A model generated the notes under the pieces. It made no database searches. It saw nothing but the letters and a program-made list of their open reading frames with translations, and was not told the DNA's origin. Position numbers and translations under genes: made by a program. This document shows positions 8,713 to 17,027 of a stretch of DNA of 64,000 nt, piece by piece. The stretch lies in assembly GCF_001545075.1 (NCBI RefSeq), contig NZ_FCOB02000028.1:1-64000 (forward strand), read 5' to 3'. This stretch comes from Caballeronia ptereochthonis (GTDB lineage Bacteria; Pseudomonadota; Gammaproteobacteria; Burkholderiales; Burkholderiaceae). Position 1 is the stretch's first letter. Each line of letters begins with the position of its first letter.

Positions 8713-10409
8713 GCGCGCTCCTTCGCGGTGCTCGCCGCATCCGCGCGCACGGCATGCTCGGCCGCGAGGCGCTCGGCGACATCGCTGCGCAACGCCGCCT
8801 TGTCGACCTTGCCCACGCGCGTCACGGGGAACTCATCGACGATCTCGATGCGCTCCGGGCACTTGAATTTCGCGAGCCCCTGGCCGACGAGGAATTCGGC
8901 AAGCTGCGGCACCGTCGGCGCTGCGTGATTCGCGCGCAGGATGAGATAGACGCACGCTTTCTCTCCGTACAGCGCGTCGGGCATGGCGACGAGCTTCGCG
9001 TCGGCGACCGCCGGATGCCGGCTCACGTAAGCCTCGACTTCCTCGCAACCGATCTTCTCGCCGCCGCGATTGACGTTGTCGCGCAGGCGTCCCTCGAACG
9101 CGAAGCAGACCACGCCGTCGATGAGCCTTTGCGTCACCATGTCGCCGGTGCGCACGAAGCCGTCGCGCGTCAGCGTCTGCGCGCTCGCCTCGGGCGCGCG
9201 GAAATAGCCGCGCAGGCTCGACGGCCCGCGAAAGCACAGCTCGCCCGCCACGCCGTCCGGCGCCGGCTCCTCCGTACCCGGCAAGAGCACGCGGATCTCG
9301 TCCTCCGCGCTGCCCGACAGTCCCTGCGTGAAATGCCGCAATTCGGCCGGGTGCGCCGGTCCCGCGCCCAGCAGCAGCCCTTCGGTCGTGCCGTACAGGT
9401 TGAAGCACGGCACGCCGAGGTGCGCTTCGAGCGAGTCCGCGCGGCTCATCGTGCCGAACAATTCCAGCGATGACAGGTCATGCCGCGCGATATCCTGATA
9501 CGCGATCATCTGCGGCGCGACCGGCCCGATGGAAAGCCCGTGCGTGACACGGTGCGCTTCGATCAGCTCGAGCATCCGGGCGATGTCCACGCGCGGCATG
9601 AGCACCGTCGTCATGCCGGCGGCGACCGTTGAGACGAGCGCATAGAGCTGACCCGCGTTATGCAGCATCGGCAGCGACCAGATCATGCGGCTCGCCTCGC
9701 TCATGCCGATGTGACGCATCCAGTCGAGCGCGTGGCCGATGTACTCCGCGTGGAAGCGCGGGATGATCTTCGGCACGCCGGTCGTGCCTCCGGAAAGCTG
9801 AAAGCTCAGCACATCCTCGCTGCCGATCCTGATGTCGGCCAGCACGGCGCGCGCGCGGGAAAGCGGCATCGCCTCGATGAGCGCGTCGATCGTGTGATGC
9901 CCCGTGCCGCGCTCGCCTCGCGCGACGACCAGATGTTCGAGCGATGGAACCCGGCCGAACATCTGCCGCGCGAAGGCGACGAGATCGAACGTGGAGAAAT
10001 CCGCCTGGACGAAATAGCCGCGCGGTTCGGACTGCGCCGCGAGCTGGCCGATCTCGACCTCGCGATACTGCGGCACGGCGCAAACCGGAACGATGCCCGC
10101 CTTGTATGCGCCCATCAGCGCGACCGCCGTATCCACGGTCGTCCCCATCTGGAAGACCGCGCGGTCCCCGGGCGCAAGGCCGATATCGAGCAGCGCAGCG
10201 CCGAGCCGCTCGCTGCGCTCGTCGAGTTCGGCGAAGGTGATCGTCGCTTCGTCCGTGATGTAGGCGGGCCGCTCGGGCACGCGCGCGGCGGTCGCGCGCA
10301 ACGCGTCGCCGAGCGTCGTGTCGATCCAGGCGTTCGCCGCGAAGTACCGTTGCGCAAGCTCGGGCGGACAATACGTCACGCCGTCGATCGGATGAAAAAT
10401 GCCTCTCAT
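8709..10409 (-). CDS. Aryl-AMP/aryl-CoA ligase (salicylate or dihydroxybenzoate type)
   Basis: The 566-residue enzyme belongs to the adenylate-forming (ANL) superfamily. The phosphate-binding loop SGGTTGVPK is at residues 206-214 and is followed by IPRFH, as in 2,3-dihydroxybenzoate-AMP and salicylyl-AMP ligases. YGTTEG, the RTGDM hinge region and NRGGEKI toward the C-terminus complete the family pattern. It should activate an ortho-hydroxybenzoate with ATP and pass it to CoA. There is no carrier-protein gene nearby, so a degradative rather than siderophore role is likely. The start at 10409 has AGGAG upstream. A gap of 31 bases separates it from the dioxygenase gene. Confidence 0.85.
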   Translation of the reverse strand: MRGIFHPIDGVTYCPPELAQRYFAANAWIDTTLGDALRATAARVPERPAYITDEATITFAELDERSERLGAALLDIGLAPGDRAVFQMGTTVDTAVALMGAYKAGIVPVCAVPQYREVEIGQLAAQSEPRGYFVQADFSTFDLVAFARQMFGRVPSLEHLVVARGERGTGHHTIDALIEAMPLSRARAVLADIRIGSEDVLSFQLSGGTTGVPKIIPRFHAEYIGHALDWMRHIGMSEASRMIWSLPMLHNAGQLYALVSTVAAGMTTVLMPRVDIARMLELIEAHRVTHGLSIGPVAPQMIAYQDIARHDLSSLELFGTMSRADSLEAHLGVPCFNLYGTTEGLLLGAGPAHPAELRHFTQGLSGSAEDEIRVLLPGTEEPAPDGVAGELCFRGPSSLRGYFRAPEASAQTLTRDGFVRTGDMVTQRLIDGVVCFAFEGRLRDNVNRGGEKIGCEEVEAYVSRHPAVADAKLVAMPDALYGEKACVYLILRANHAAPTVPQLAEFLVGQGLAKFKCPERIEIVDEFPVTRVGKVDKAALRSDVAERLAAEHAVRADAASTAKERA

Positions 10410-10440
10410 GTGTTTTGTCTCCTGCATGTCGGGCGCTGCT

Positions 10441-11331
10441 TCAGTCACGCGGCGCGATCCGCACGACATCGCGGTCATGGCACTCGATTCGTCCGTTCAG
10501 GCCGCCTGTGAACAGCCCGTACCAGACGGCGGGCTTCAGACCCAGTGCTCGGCGCTCGAATGAAATCGGTCCGGTGGCGCTCACCACGGTGTAATCGCCC
10601 CGATCTTCGACACGACACTCAGGCAGTTTGCGCGCGGCATCGATAACAGAGGCGAACTCCGGCACGTTCAGCACGAAGAGTTGCACTTGCTTCGTATCCG
10701 ACCCGAGAAGTCCGCCGAGGCGCGCAGCCTTGCGCTCCCAGACTTCGTCGATGCATTCGATGTCGCGGTTGCGCGCGAACCGCTCCGCTTCCAGTTCGAT
10801 GGCCGCTTCGAGCGTCGCGGCGGCATCGCGTGCATCGAGCGGCTCGAGTGCGCGCAGCTTGCGCGTAATCTCGATGAAATAGCCATTCGGGTCGCGAAAG
10901 TAAATCGACTCGATCACTTCATGCGCCGTCTCGACCGATACCTCCACACCGCGCGCCTCGAGCCGGGACTTCCACGCTTGCAGCTCGTCCTGCGTCTCGA
11001 CGAGCCAGGCGGTGTGGGTCGCGTCGAAAACGTGGTCATCGGGGCGCGGCGGATGTATTGCCCGTCCGCTCAGCGATTCGGGTTCCTTACTTCTCAGGTA
11101 ATAAAAAAACGCGATGGTGCTGCCATTACCGCTATCGAAAAAGAAGTGAAGGAAATCCGGATGTGTGGCGGGGCCCCATCCGCGCGCCGAGATCGTGTGA
11201 ACCAAAGGCAGGCCGAGCACGTCGCGATAGAACTCGACCGTTTCCTTCAGTCGCCAGGTGGGCCGCGCCGTGTGATCCACGCCGTGCAGACGCAGCGTGA
11301 GATTGGCGGCGGGCATGTCGCTCATGTTCAT
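10441..11331 (-). CDS. VOC-fold extradiol-type dioxygenase
   Basis: The 296-residue protein has a two-module vicinal-oxygen-chelate fold. His20 in the first strand (GVDHTARP), the His of DATHTAWLVET and the Glu of DPNGYFIEITRK are where VOC dioxygenases bind Fe(II). The ...ETVEFYRDVLGLPLV segment is typical of the family. In this operon it is the only ring-cleavage candidate, since no cupin-type gentisate dioxygenase is present. VOC enzymes that cleave para-diols are known (PcpA/LinE hydroquinone dioxygenases). The start at 11331 (MNMSDMPAAN) has GGAG eight bases upstream; an earlier ATG at 11379 has no ribosome site. Confidence 0.78.
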   Translation of the reverse strand: MNMSDMPAANLTLRLHGVDHTARPTWRLKETVEFYRDVLGLPLVHTISARGWGPATHPDFLHFFFDSGNGSTIAFFYYLRSKEPESLSGRAIHPPRPDDHVFDATHTAWLVETQDELQAWKSRLEARGVEVSVETAHEVIESIYFRDPNGYFIEITRKLRALEPLDARDAAATLEAAIELEAERFARNRDIECIDEVWERKAARLGGLLGSDTKQVQLFVLNVPEFASVIDAARKLPECRVEDRGDYTVVSATGPISFERRALGLKPAVWYGLFTGGLNGRIECHDRDVVRIAPRD

Positions 11332-11382
11332 GTCAGGAACTCCGTGTTCTCGTTCACGTTCGCGTTGAATCAGTCGCATCGT

Positions 11383-12657
11383 TCATTGGGGAAAGGTCTC
11401 GCGCAGCCAGTCGCGCACGATGCGCCCGGCGACATAGCGGCCCGCTTCCTCGCCTTCGGCAAGCGCGCGGCCATGGTGATCGCCGCGCACGCGACGGTGC
11501 GTCTTCGCGGATGAGCCGAGGCTCGCGTGGATCTCGGCGATGACGGTCGGGAAACACGCCTGATCGCCCGTGTACTCGACCACGAGCGCCGGCTGCTCGA
11601 TCGCGGGCGCGGTCTTCGACAGCAGCGCGTTCGACGACACGCCCGACCACGTGGACAGCCACGCTTCCGGCGAACAGCATCGGGCAAAACCGACGGAACC
11701 ATAATTCGAGGCGAACGGGTCCGCGCCCCATAGCGAGCCGTAGCGGCGATCGGATGGATCGAGCGAAAGGTCGAAGCAGCGCAAGTCGGCATCGGTGCGC
11801 CAGATGGTCATCAGCGGCGTATGCGCGGCCATGCGGCGCAGGCTGGGATCGGCTTCATCGCCTGCGGACTTGACGCGTGCGCGGGCATCGAGGCGCTCGG
11901 CGATCAGCTTGCGCGCGAACGCATCGAGCCGCTCGACGCGCGCAGTCTGCGCCGCGCGATAGCGCGCGACGAAGGCAGCGTCGTAGCGCGAAGACCGAGG
12001 CGGCGCGGCGAATCCGCTGGAAGCCGAAAACGGATCGAGCGACGGATCGACCGAGAGCGCGTCGCTCTCATCCGTGACGGAGGGATCGATGCAGCCTTGG
12101 AGCAGCGCGCCCTGCCCCGGATGCGGCGCGACGAAGACGACGCCATCCACGGGAGGCATGTCCAGCGAGGCGAGCCGCGTCGGCCGTCCGCCCGGCGTGC
12201 GCTCGATGCGCCGCGTCGGAGCCAGATTCGACTGCTGGGTATAGAGCGCGTACAGGCCGCTGCCGCCCGAGTTGCCGAGCAGCACGACGCGCCGGAAACC
12301 CGCATCGCGCAGAAAGCGCATGCCGGCGGCAACGTCGTAGAGCGCGAACTCGTGCTCGAGCCGCATGTCGTTGCCGACCGCGCGCGGCGCCTGCGTCCAC
12401 GCCGCATAACCGGCGCGGACGATATCCGGAATCAGGTAATGGCACGCCATGAATTCACGCGGATGCATGATGCACACGACCGTATCGGACCTGCCGGGCG
12501 AATACAGCGAACCGCTCGTCGCGGCGCCGTCCTGCGTGCGCAGCACGACATTGCGCGTGCCGACGCCCGCAGGCAGGTCGCGAGGATTCCAGTCCGTGTT
12601 GAGAAACCCTGCGGTGACGCCACCGGAGCCGGCGTGCGTTTGCTCGGATCGATTCAT
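11383..12657 (-). CDS. Alpha/beta hydrolase
   Basis: The 424-residue protein is an alpha/beta hydrolase with nucleophile elbow GNSGGSG (Ser130) and a likely catalytic His in GDHHGRA near the C-terminus. It is the first gene of the operon, with AGGAGG just before the ATG at 12657. A C-C hydrolase acting on the ring-cleavage product (for example maleylpyruvate to maleate plus pyruvate) would fit the downstream maleate isomerase. It could instead be an esterase releasing the aromatic acid from an ester. The long insert between residues 200 and 320, with many Arg and Ala, is unusual for small C-C hydrolases. Confidence 0.75.
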   Translation of the reverse strand: MNRSEQTHAGSGGVTAGFLNTDWNPRDLPAGVGTRNVVLRTQDGAATSGSLYSPGRSDTVVCIMHPREFMACHYLIPDIVRAGYAAWTQAPRAVGNDMRLEHEFALYDVAAGMRFLRDAGFRRVVLLGNSGGSGLYALYTQQSNLAPTRRIERTPGGRPTRLASLDMPPVDGVVFVAPHPGQGALLQGCIDPSVTDESDALSVDPSLDPFSASSGFAAPPRSSRYDAAFVARYRAAQTARVERLDAFARKLIAERLDARARVKSAGDEADPSLRRMAAHTPLMTIWRTDADLRCFDLSLDPSDRRYGSLWGADPFASNYGSVGFARCCSPEAWLSTWSGVSSNALLSKTAPAIEQPALVVEYTGDQACFPTVIAEIHASLGSSAKTHRRVRGDHHGRALAEGEEAGRYVAGRIVRDWLRETFPQ

Positions 12658-12734
12658 TTGCTCACCTCCTTTTTTTACATCTTAGTCCAATTTTTTACTT
12701 ATGTGTAGATTTTGAGACATGGTTTTTACGGATA

Positions 12735-12750
12735 CGTCGATTCCTCGACG
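12735..12750. promoter_or_regulatory. Candidate TetR operator in the divergent promoter region
   Basis: CGTCGATTCCTCGACG is a perfect palindrome with six-base arms and a four-base centre. It lies between the divergent hydrolase (start 12657) and TetR (start 12857) genes, next to an AT-rich stretch (12670-12730) that could hold the promoters. The position suits autoregulation by the TetR protein; binding is inferred. Confidence 0.45.
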
Positions 12751-12856
12751 CGCGCAGGATATCAGGGTAACGGGCCGAGGCCAGCATTCCGGGTGGCGTC
12801 GCCACGCGGATTTGATTATCGTGGTGACTTTTCTGACACAGTCGTCAAAAGCGCGC

Positions 12857-13564
12857 ATGACCAAGACCCTGACCAAGAGCGACGCTCTGCGTGAAAACAT
12901 CCTGGAAGCGGCGACGCGGCTGTTCATCGAGCGCGGCTTCGACGGCACGAGCTTCAACGACATCGCCGATGCGATCGGCGTGAGCCGGCCGGCGCTCTAC
13001 TACTACTTCAAGAGCAAGGAAGCCATTCTGGAAGTGCTCACGGAGACGGTCACGCGGGCGGCGGGACAACTGGCGTCGGAGGCCGTGCCCGAGCACATGA
13101 AGCATCCCGCGGGCATCCTGCGGCATCTGGTGCTGCGTCATGCGCAACTGATCCTCACGCATCCGCTGCAATTTCGGGTCGTCGAGCGCAACGAAGGCAA
13201 TCTGCCGCCGAAGCAACGCAAGCTCGCGGAGCAGGCTCGGCGCGCGGTGCTGGAGCAGTTTCAGCACGCCATCGAATACGGCATCGAGCAGGGACAGTTC
13301 TGCGCGATGGACGCGAAGGTCGCGGCGTTCTCGATCATCGGCATGTGCAACTGGAGCGCCTGGTGGTATTCGCCCTCAGGCGCGCGTTCGCTCGAGCAAG
13401 TATCGGAGCAGGTTGCCGATATGGCCTTGCGCTCCGTGCAACTGGAAAACGCAAGACAATTGCGTGAGCCGAGCGCTGCCGAGGTGATCCGGTTGTTGCG
13501 CGACGATATCGACATGCTGGAACGCCATCTCGGATCCGGTGGCCCCTCCCGCGACGCGAGCTGA
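12857..13564 (+). CDS. TetR family transcriptional regulator
   Basis: The 235-residue protein has an N-terminal helix-turn-helix of TetR type (ILEAATRLFIERGFDGTSF...VSRPALYYYFKSKEAI, about residues 14-60) and a helical ligand-binding domain. It is divergent from the aryl-CoA operon and probably represses it until an aromatic acid or its CoA thioester binds. The ATG at 12857 (MTKTLTKSDA) was chosen because the TetR fold starts right after it; a longer frame from 12719 would add unrelated sequence. The C-terminal tail is rich in acidic residues. Confidence 0.9.
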   Translation: MTKTLTKSDALRENILEAATRLFIERGFDGTSFNDIADAIGVSRPALYYYFKSKEAILEVLTETVTRAAGQLASEAVPEHMKHPAGILRHLVLRHAQLILTHPLQFRVVERNEGNLPPKQRKLAEQARRAVLEQFQHAIEYGIEQGQFCAMDAKVAAFSIIGMCNWSAWWYSPSGARSLEQVSEQVADMALRSVQLENARQLREPSAAEVIRLLRDDIDMLERHLGSGGPSRDAS

Positions 13565-13803
13565 TCACAGGCCCGGCGAAGCGCACTTGGCGGCACGAAT
13601 GGAGTGCGAGTCCTGGATCGATCGTTCCAATTCCGGCGGGTCCGCATCGGCATGCTCGTATGTCCAACATACAGCCAATGCGGATTGCCGCATCTCCATG
13701 CCTCTCCTACTCTAGACCTCATCGTCGCGAACCCGGTTTCGCGCGTCAGCCCATCACCGCCCCGACCAGCCGTTCCAGGCTATATCAGAGAATCGGAGGA
13801 GAC

Positions 13804-14517
13804 ATGCACGACGGCTTGATTGAGGTTACGGTGTCGCGAACCTGGCAGCTCGCGACGGGATATTGCGCGGTCGAATTGCGGGCGAAAAGAAATGCGGCAC
13901 TGCCGCCCTTCGACGAGGGCGCCATGCTGGACGTCGTGCTGGACGCAAGCGCCAACCGCAGCAGGGTCCAGCCGCTACACCGCAAGGCTTCCAGACGGGA
14001 AACGTACGTGGTGGGCGTGCGAACGCAGTCGGGCCCCGGCGTCGAGGCGAGACCAATAGACGACACGATTTTCCGTCCGGGCAGCGATCTGCTCGTCCGT
14101 CCGCCGGAGAACCTGCCTCTCGAAATCGACGAGCGTGCGCGATACATCCTCTTCGCCGGTGGGCTGGGGGTCGCGACGATCGCCGGGATCGCCAGGCGCC
14201 TGGCGGACGCAAACAAGTCCTTCGAACTGCATCACTTCGCACAGTCGGCCGATCGCACGCTCTTCCGAGAGGAGCTACAGGCGCTCGCGCCAGTCGGCAA
14301 GATTCATCACCACGTTGGCCTGAGTGTCGATCAGATCGCTCAAACTGTCTCGCACGCGTTGAGCCCTAGTAGCGCCAACGCGCAAATCTACTGTAGCGGG
14401 CCGCCGAGACTGATGGACTTGATTCAGCTCGCTGCTCGCGACTGGGTTTATCCGCGGAACGTTCACAAGATTTATCTGGGCGAGCGAAAGGCCCCGGAAC
14501 CCGTGCCGCAGACGTAG
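13804..14517 (+). CDS. Phthalate-dioxygenase-reductase-like flavoprotein lacking the ferredoxin domain
   Basis: The 237-residue protein resembles the front two thirds of VanB/phthalate dioxygenase reductases. It has an FMN-binding barrel followed by an NAD-binding domain with ILFAGGLGVATIAGIARRL and YCSGPPRLMDLI. The C-terminal plant-type [2Fe-2S] domain, about 85 residues with a CxxxxCxxC motif, is missing; the protein stops about 25 residues after the SGPP segment. GGAGGAG lies just before the ATG at 13804. No oxygenase gene is adjacent. It may reduce a separate ferredoxin or be a degenerate remnant. The frame is intact. Confidence 0.72.
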   Translation: MHDGLIEVTVSRTWQLATGYCAVELRAKRNAALPPFDEGAMLDVVLDASANRSRVQPLHRKASRRETYVVGVRTQSGPGVEARPIDDTIFRPGSDLLVRPPENLPLEIDERARYILFAGGLGVATIAGIARRLADANKSFELHHFAQSADRTLFREELQALAPVGKIHHHVGLSVDQIAQTVSHALSPSSANAQIYCSGPPRLMDLIQLAARDWVYPRNVHKIYLGERKAPEPVPQT

Positions 14518-14550
14518 GGCGCGTCAATCGGGGCTATGCGCGATCAAGCC

Positions 14551-14581
14551 AAGCCGCATGCCCGCTTCCGCGGGGCGGCTT
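14551..14581. terminator. Hairpin between convergent genes
   Basis: AAGCCGC and CCCGC (14551-14565) pair with GCGGG and GCGGCTT (14570-14581) around a TTCC loop, with a three-base bulge. It lies at the meeting point of the reductase gene and the DUF4148 gene and overlaps the stop codon of the latter. A bidirectional transcription end is likely, although no strong T-run is present. Confidence 0.45.
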
Positions 14582-14882
14582 ACTGACTCGCGCCCGCCCC
14601 GATTCCCGCCTTTTTCTGCGCGTTCTGAATATCCTGGGGATAGTTCGGATCGTTCGCCCTTCCCGGGTTGTAGCCCGCCGCCTCGAGTTTCTTCAGTTCC
14701 GCATTCTTCTTCGCGCGCGCCTCTTTTCGCGCAGCCTTTTTCTGCGCCTTCGTCATCGACGCGGCTTGCGTCGCGTCAGTAGCGGTCGAGCCCGTATCCT
14801 GCGCGTACGAAAATGGCGCCACGGAAACGCCTGCAGCGGTCACGATCAACGACAAAGCGATGGTTGCGATCTTTGCTTTCAC
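14580..14882 (-). CDS. Small secreted DUF4148-type protein
   Basis: The 100-residue protein has a signal peptide (MKAKIATIALSLIVTAAG...SYAQ, cleavage near residue 27). A Lys/Ala-rich middle follows, then LKKLEAAGYNPGRANDPNYP, which matches the DUF4148 pattern (L..LE.AGYNP....D..YP..IQ.A) common in Burkholderia and Paraburkholderia. It is probably periplasmic and its function is unknown. The very basic KKAARKEARAKK stretch is stronger than in most family members. It is monocistronic. Confidence 0.8.
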   Translation of the reverse strand: MKAKIATIALSLIVTAAGVSVAPFSYAQDTGSTATDATQAASMTKAQKKAARKEARAKKNAELKKLEAAGYNPGRANDPNYPQDIQNAQKKAGIGAGASQ

Positions 14883-14998
14883 GATAGCTCCTCAATCGTT
14901 TGGAGGACATGCAGCATCACGATGAGTATAGGGCGAAACGGAAGCGCTTACTGCTACCGCCGTGCACCCTGTCATCGCCTCCGAAACGATGCCCATCG

Positions 14999-15694
14999 CT
15001 AACCCAACGGCGGAACCGCCGCTGGAAACCCGAAGTGCGTCACGACCTCGTTGACCCCTGGCACGTTCTCCGCCGCAACGCGAACGGCGTTGCCTTCTTC
15101 CGCGCTGACAACAGGACCCCAGAGATGCACGGTCCCGCTCTCGACGATGACGTTCTCAGGCGCGAGCGCCCACGGCTGGCCCTCCATGGCGGCGAGCACG
15201 TCCGCGCGGATCGCGTGATCGCCGTTCTCTGCCGCAGCGGGCATCTCGGGCGCCATCGTCACGAGCGCGCGAATCAGGTTGGCGCGGCTCACGACGCCGA
15301 CGACCTTTCCGTCGCGCGTCACCGGCACGCGCTTGATGCGCCGGCGCTCGAGCAGCTCGGCGATGTCGGCGACCGGGCACATTTCGGTCACGGTTGTGAC
15401 GTCGGTGCTCATCACGTCCCTGACTTTCCGCGCATGCTCCTTGACATACTGGCCCGCGAGCTCGCGCGTCGATGCAACCAGTTCCAGCCACCACGCGCGA
15501 TGCCTGACGCCGGTCCCGATCTCCGCACGATGCATCAGATCGCCTTCCGTGACGATTCCGAGCAGGCGCCCGTCCTCGTCGATCACGGGCATGCCGCTGA
15601 TGCCGGCGAACACCATCGTCCCCGCGGCCTGGCGCACGGACATGTCGGGACTGGCGGAAATGACTGACGTTGTCATGATGTCGGCAGCTCGCAC
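14999..15694 (-). CDS. CBS-pair and BON domain protein
   Basis: The 231-residue protein has two CBS domains (about residues 1-60 and 90-145, each with DIMTT/DVMST-type starts) followed by a C-terminal BON-like domain (GTVHLWGPVVSAEEGNAV...VPGVNEVVTHF). CBS pairs bind adenine nucleotides. Proteins with this layout are common in Burkholderiales and are usually linked to stress or energy sensing. The start is uncertain: AAGGAG directly abuts the ATG at 15700, but lies at ideal distance from the GTG at 15694, which also gives the family-typical N-terminus (M)RAADIMTT. The GTG is preferred here. Confidence 0.82.
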   Translation of the reverse strand: MRAADIMTTSVISASPDMSVRQAAGTMVFAGISGMPVIDEDGRLLGIVTEGDLMHRAEIGTGVRHRAWWLELVASTRELAGQYVKEHARKVRDVMSTDVTTVTEMCPVADIAELLERRRIKRVPVTRDGKVVGVVSRANLIRALVTMAPEMPAAAENGDHAIRADVLAAMEGQPWALAPENVIVESGTVHLWGPVVSAEEGNAVRVAAENVPGVNEVVTHFGFPAAVPPLG

Positions 15695-15910
15695 GTTCAT
15701 CTCCTTCAGGAAAAACAGCACTTTTTGAACAAGCGTTATTGCGCCGCCGATTCTGCGTGGGGCGCGCACCTATTGTTTGCCTTGCGACGCTTCGCGGACA
15801 TGATCCAGATCAAGCCCTTCGAGCACGTGATCGCGCTTTATGCTACGCCAGACCGGCATGGCTTGCGGGGAAAGCGCATCCGCATCGCTCATCGATGTGC
15901 CCCCGATCAA

Positions 15911-16585
15911 TCATGTCGGCAATTGCGCGCCGGCCTGCTCTCGGACGATGAACTCCGCATACCGGTCCGGCCAGTTTTCATCATGCCGACCGGTCAGTTT
16001 CTCGTGCTCGCCATGTGCGGCCGCCGCACGGCGAAGCGCGCTCGCGAGCTCCATCGGCGAAGCGAAAGTCGTGTCACGCGTATCGACTCGTCCGGGGAGG
16101 CGTGCGGTCACTTCCTGAAAAACCCATTCGTTTCCGTCGGGATCGCTGAACGAAGCGAAAGAACCGTAGCTGGTCCGGGCCGGATGCGGCCCGCTCACGC
16201 GTCCTTCTTCACCCGCGTGGTGAAACACGCCGCCGATGTCATGGAAGATCTCGCTCACGTCGACGCCACGATCGACGAGGTCCACACGCGCCGCGTCTAT
16301 GTCGGACACAATGAGATGGAGTCCTTTCACCGAGCCGGGCGCCTGCGTCGTGACGCCCTTGCCGAACAGGAGCGAGCACTGTGAGCCTGGAGGCGTGAAG
16401 TGCACGACCCGAAACTGATCATCTTTCGCGATATCGACGTCGAGCCTCCAGCCTAATCTCGCATAGAACTGCTTCGCGCGATCGACGTCCGTCACGGGAA
16501 CGACGACTACCTCGAGCTTCATGTCGACCGCTCGCGCGTTTCCCGTTGTTGCCGCAGCTTCGCTGCCCGTCTGTCCGTTGTTCAT
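15911..16585 (-). CDS. VOC (glyoxalase-like) protein
   Basis: The 224-residue protein has one VOC domain. The first module (VVVVPVTDVDRAKQFYARLGWRL) and second module (GLHLIVSDIDAARVDLVDRGVDV...SFSDPDGNEWVFQEV) are both clear. It resembles the uncharacterised glyoxalase/bleomycin-resistance-like group rather than a named enzyme. A C-terminal extension (about residues 165-224, rich in Ala, Arg and Glu) continues past the fold. AAGGAG lies six bases before the ATG at 16585. The function is unknown. Confidence 0.75.
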   Translation of the reverse strand: MNNGQTGSEAAATTGNARAVDMKLEVVVVPVTDVDRAKQFYARLGWRLDVDIAKDDQFRVVHFTPPGSQCSLLFGKGVTTQAPGSVKGLHLIVSDIDAARVDLVDRGVDVSEIFHDIGGVFHHAGEEGRVSGPHPARTSYGSFASFSDPDGNEWVFQEVTARLPGRVDTRDTTFASPMELASALRRAAAAHGEHEKLTGRHDENWPDRYAEFIVREQAGAQLPT

Positions 16586-17027
16586 CGGATGCTCCTTGCC
16601 ATTGGGCGATTCAAGGGTGGCACATGCAAACAAGCAAGCTACAGGAGGAACGGGCGGTCGCTTGATATCGGCTCTTGAAGGTTCAGGACTGCGGCGGCTC
16701 ACTTTTCCTGGTCTGCGAGTGAAAACCGCATCGATCAGACTGATTCGACTTGTACGGGAAGACTTCACGTGGATTTGCCGTTCCTCTATGCAGAGTTTCG
16801 GAAAGACCGTTGCTCTCGTCAAGAAGACGCGTCGTTGCGGCGTCGAATCCACGAGCCGCCATGCGTCAGGTCGATCGCTGGCATCACGCGGAACGCCAGC
16901 AAGCGCGGTCCGATTGAGGCACACGATGCGCGTCGAGCCGTGGCCGGTCACCAGCGTGCGCGCGCCTTGACCCGGGCCCGGGAAAGGTTCTCGATATAAT
17001 TGGTGCGCCATCCAACGAGGACATCTC
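16586..17027. other. Intergenic region with a candidate -10 box for the FKBP gene
   Basis: No gene is recognised in these 442 bases; open frames on both strands have no family resemblance. A perfect TATAAT occurs at 16995-17000, 27 bases before the FKBP start. The nearest TTGACC (16967-16972) is 22 bases upstream of it, which is longer than the usual 17, so the -35 assignment is doubtful. Confidence 0.5.

Noticed and set aside
12719..12856. A longer N-terminus for the TetR gene
   Set aside because: It would add 46 residues without family similarity and run through the divergent control region.
16967..17000. TTGACC and TATAAT as a standard sigma-70 promoter for the FKBP gene
   Set aside because: The spacing is 22 bases, too long for a normal promoter; only the -10 box is kept as a candidate.
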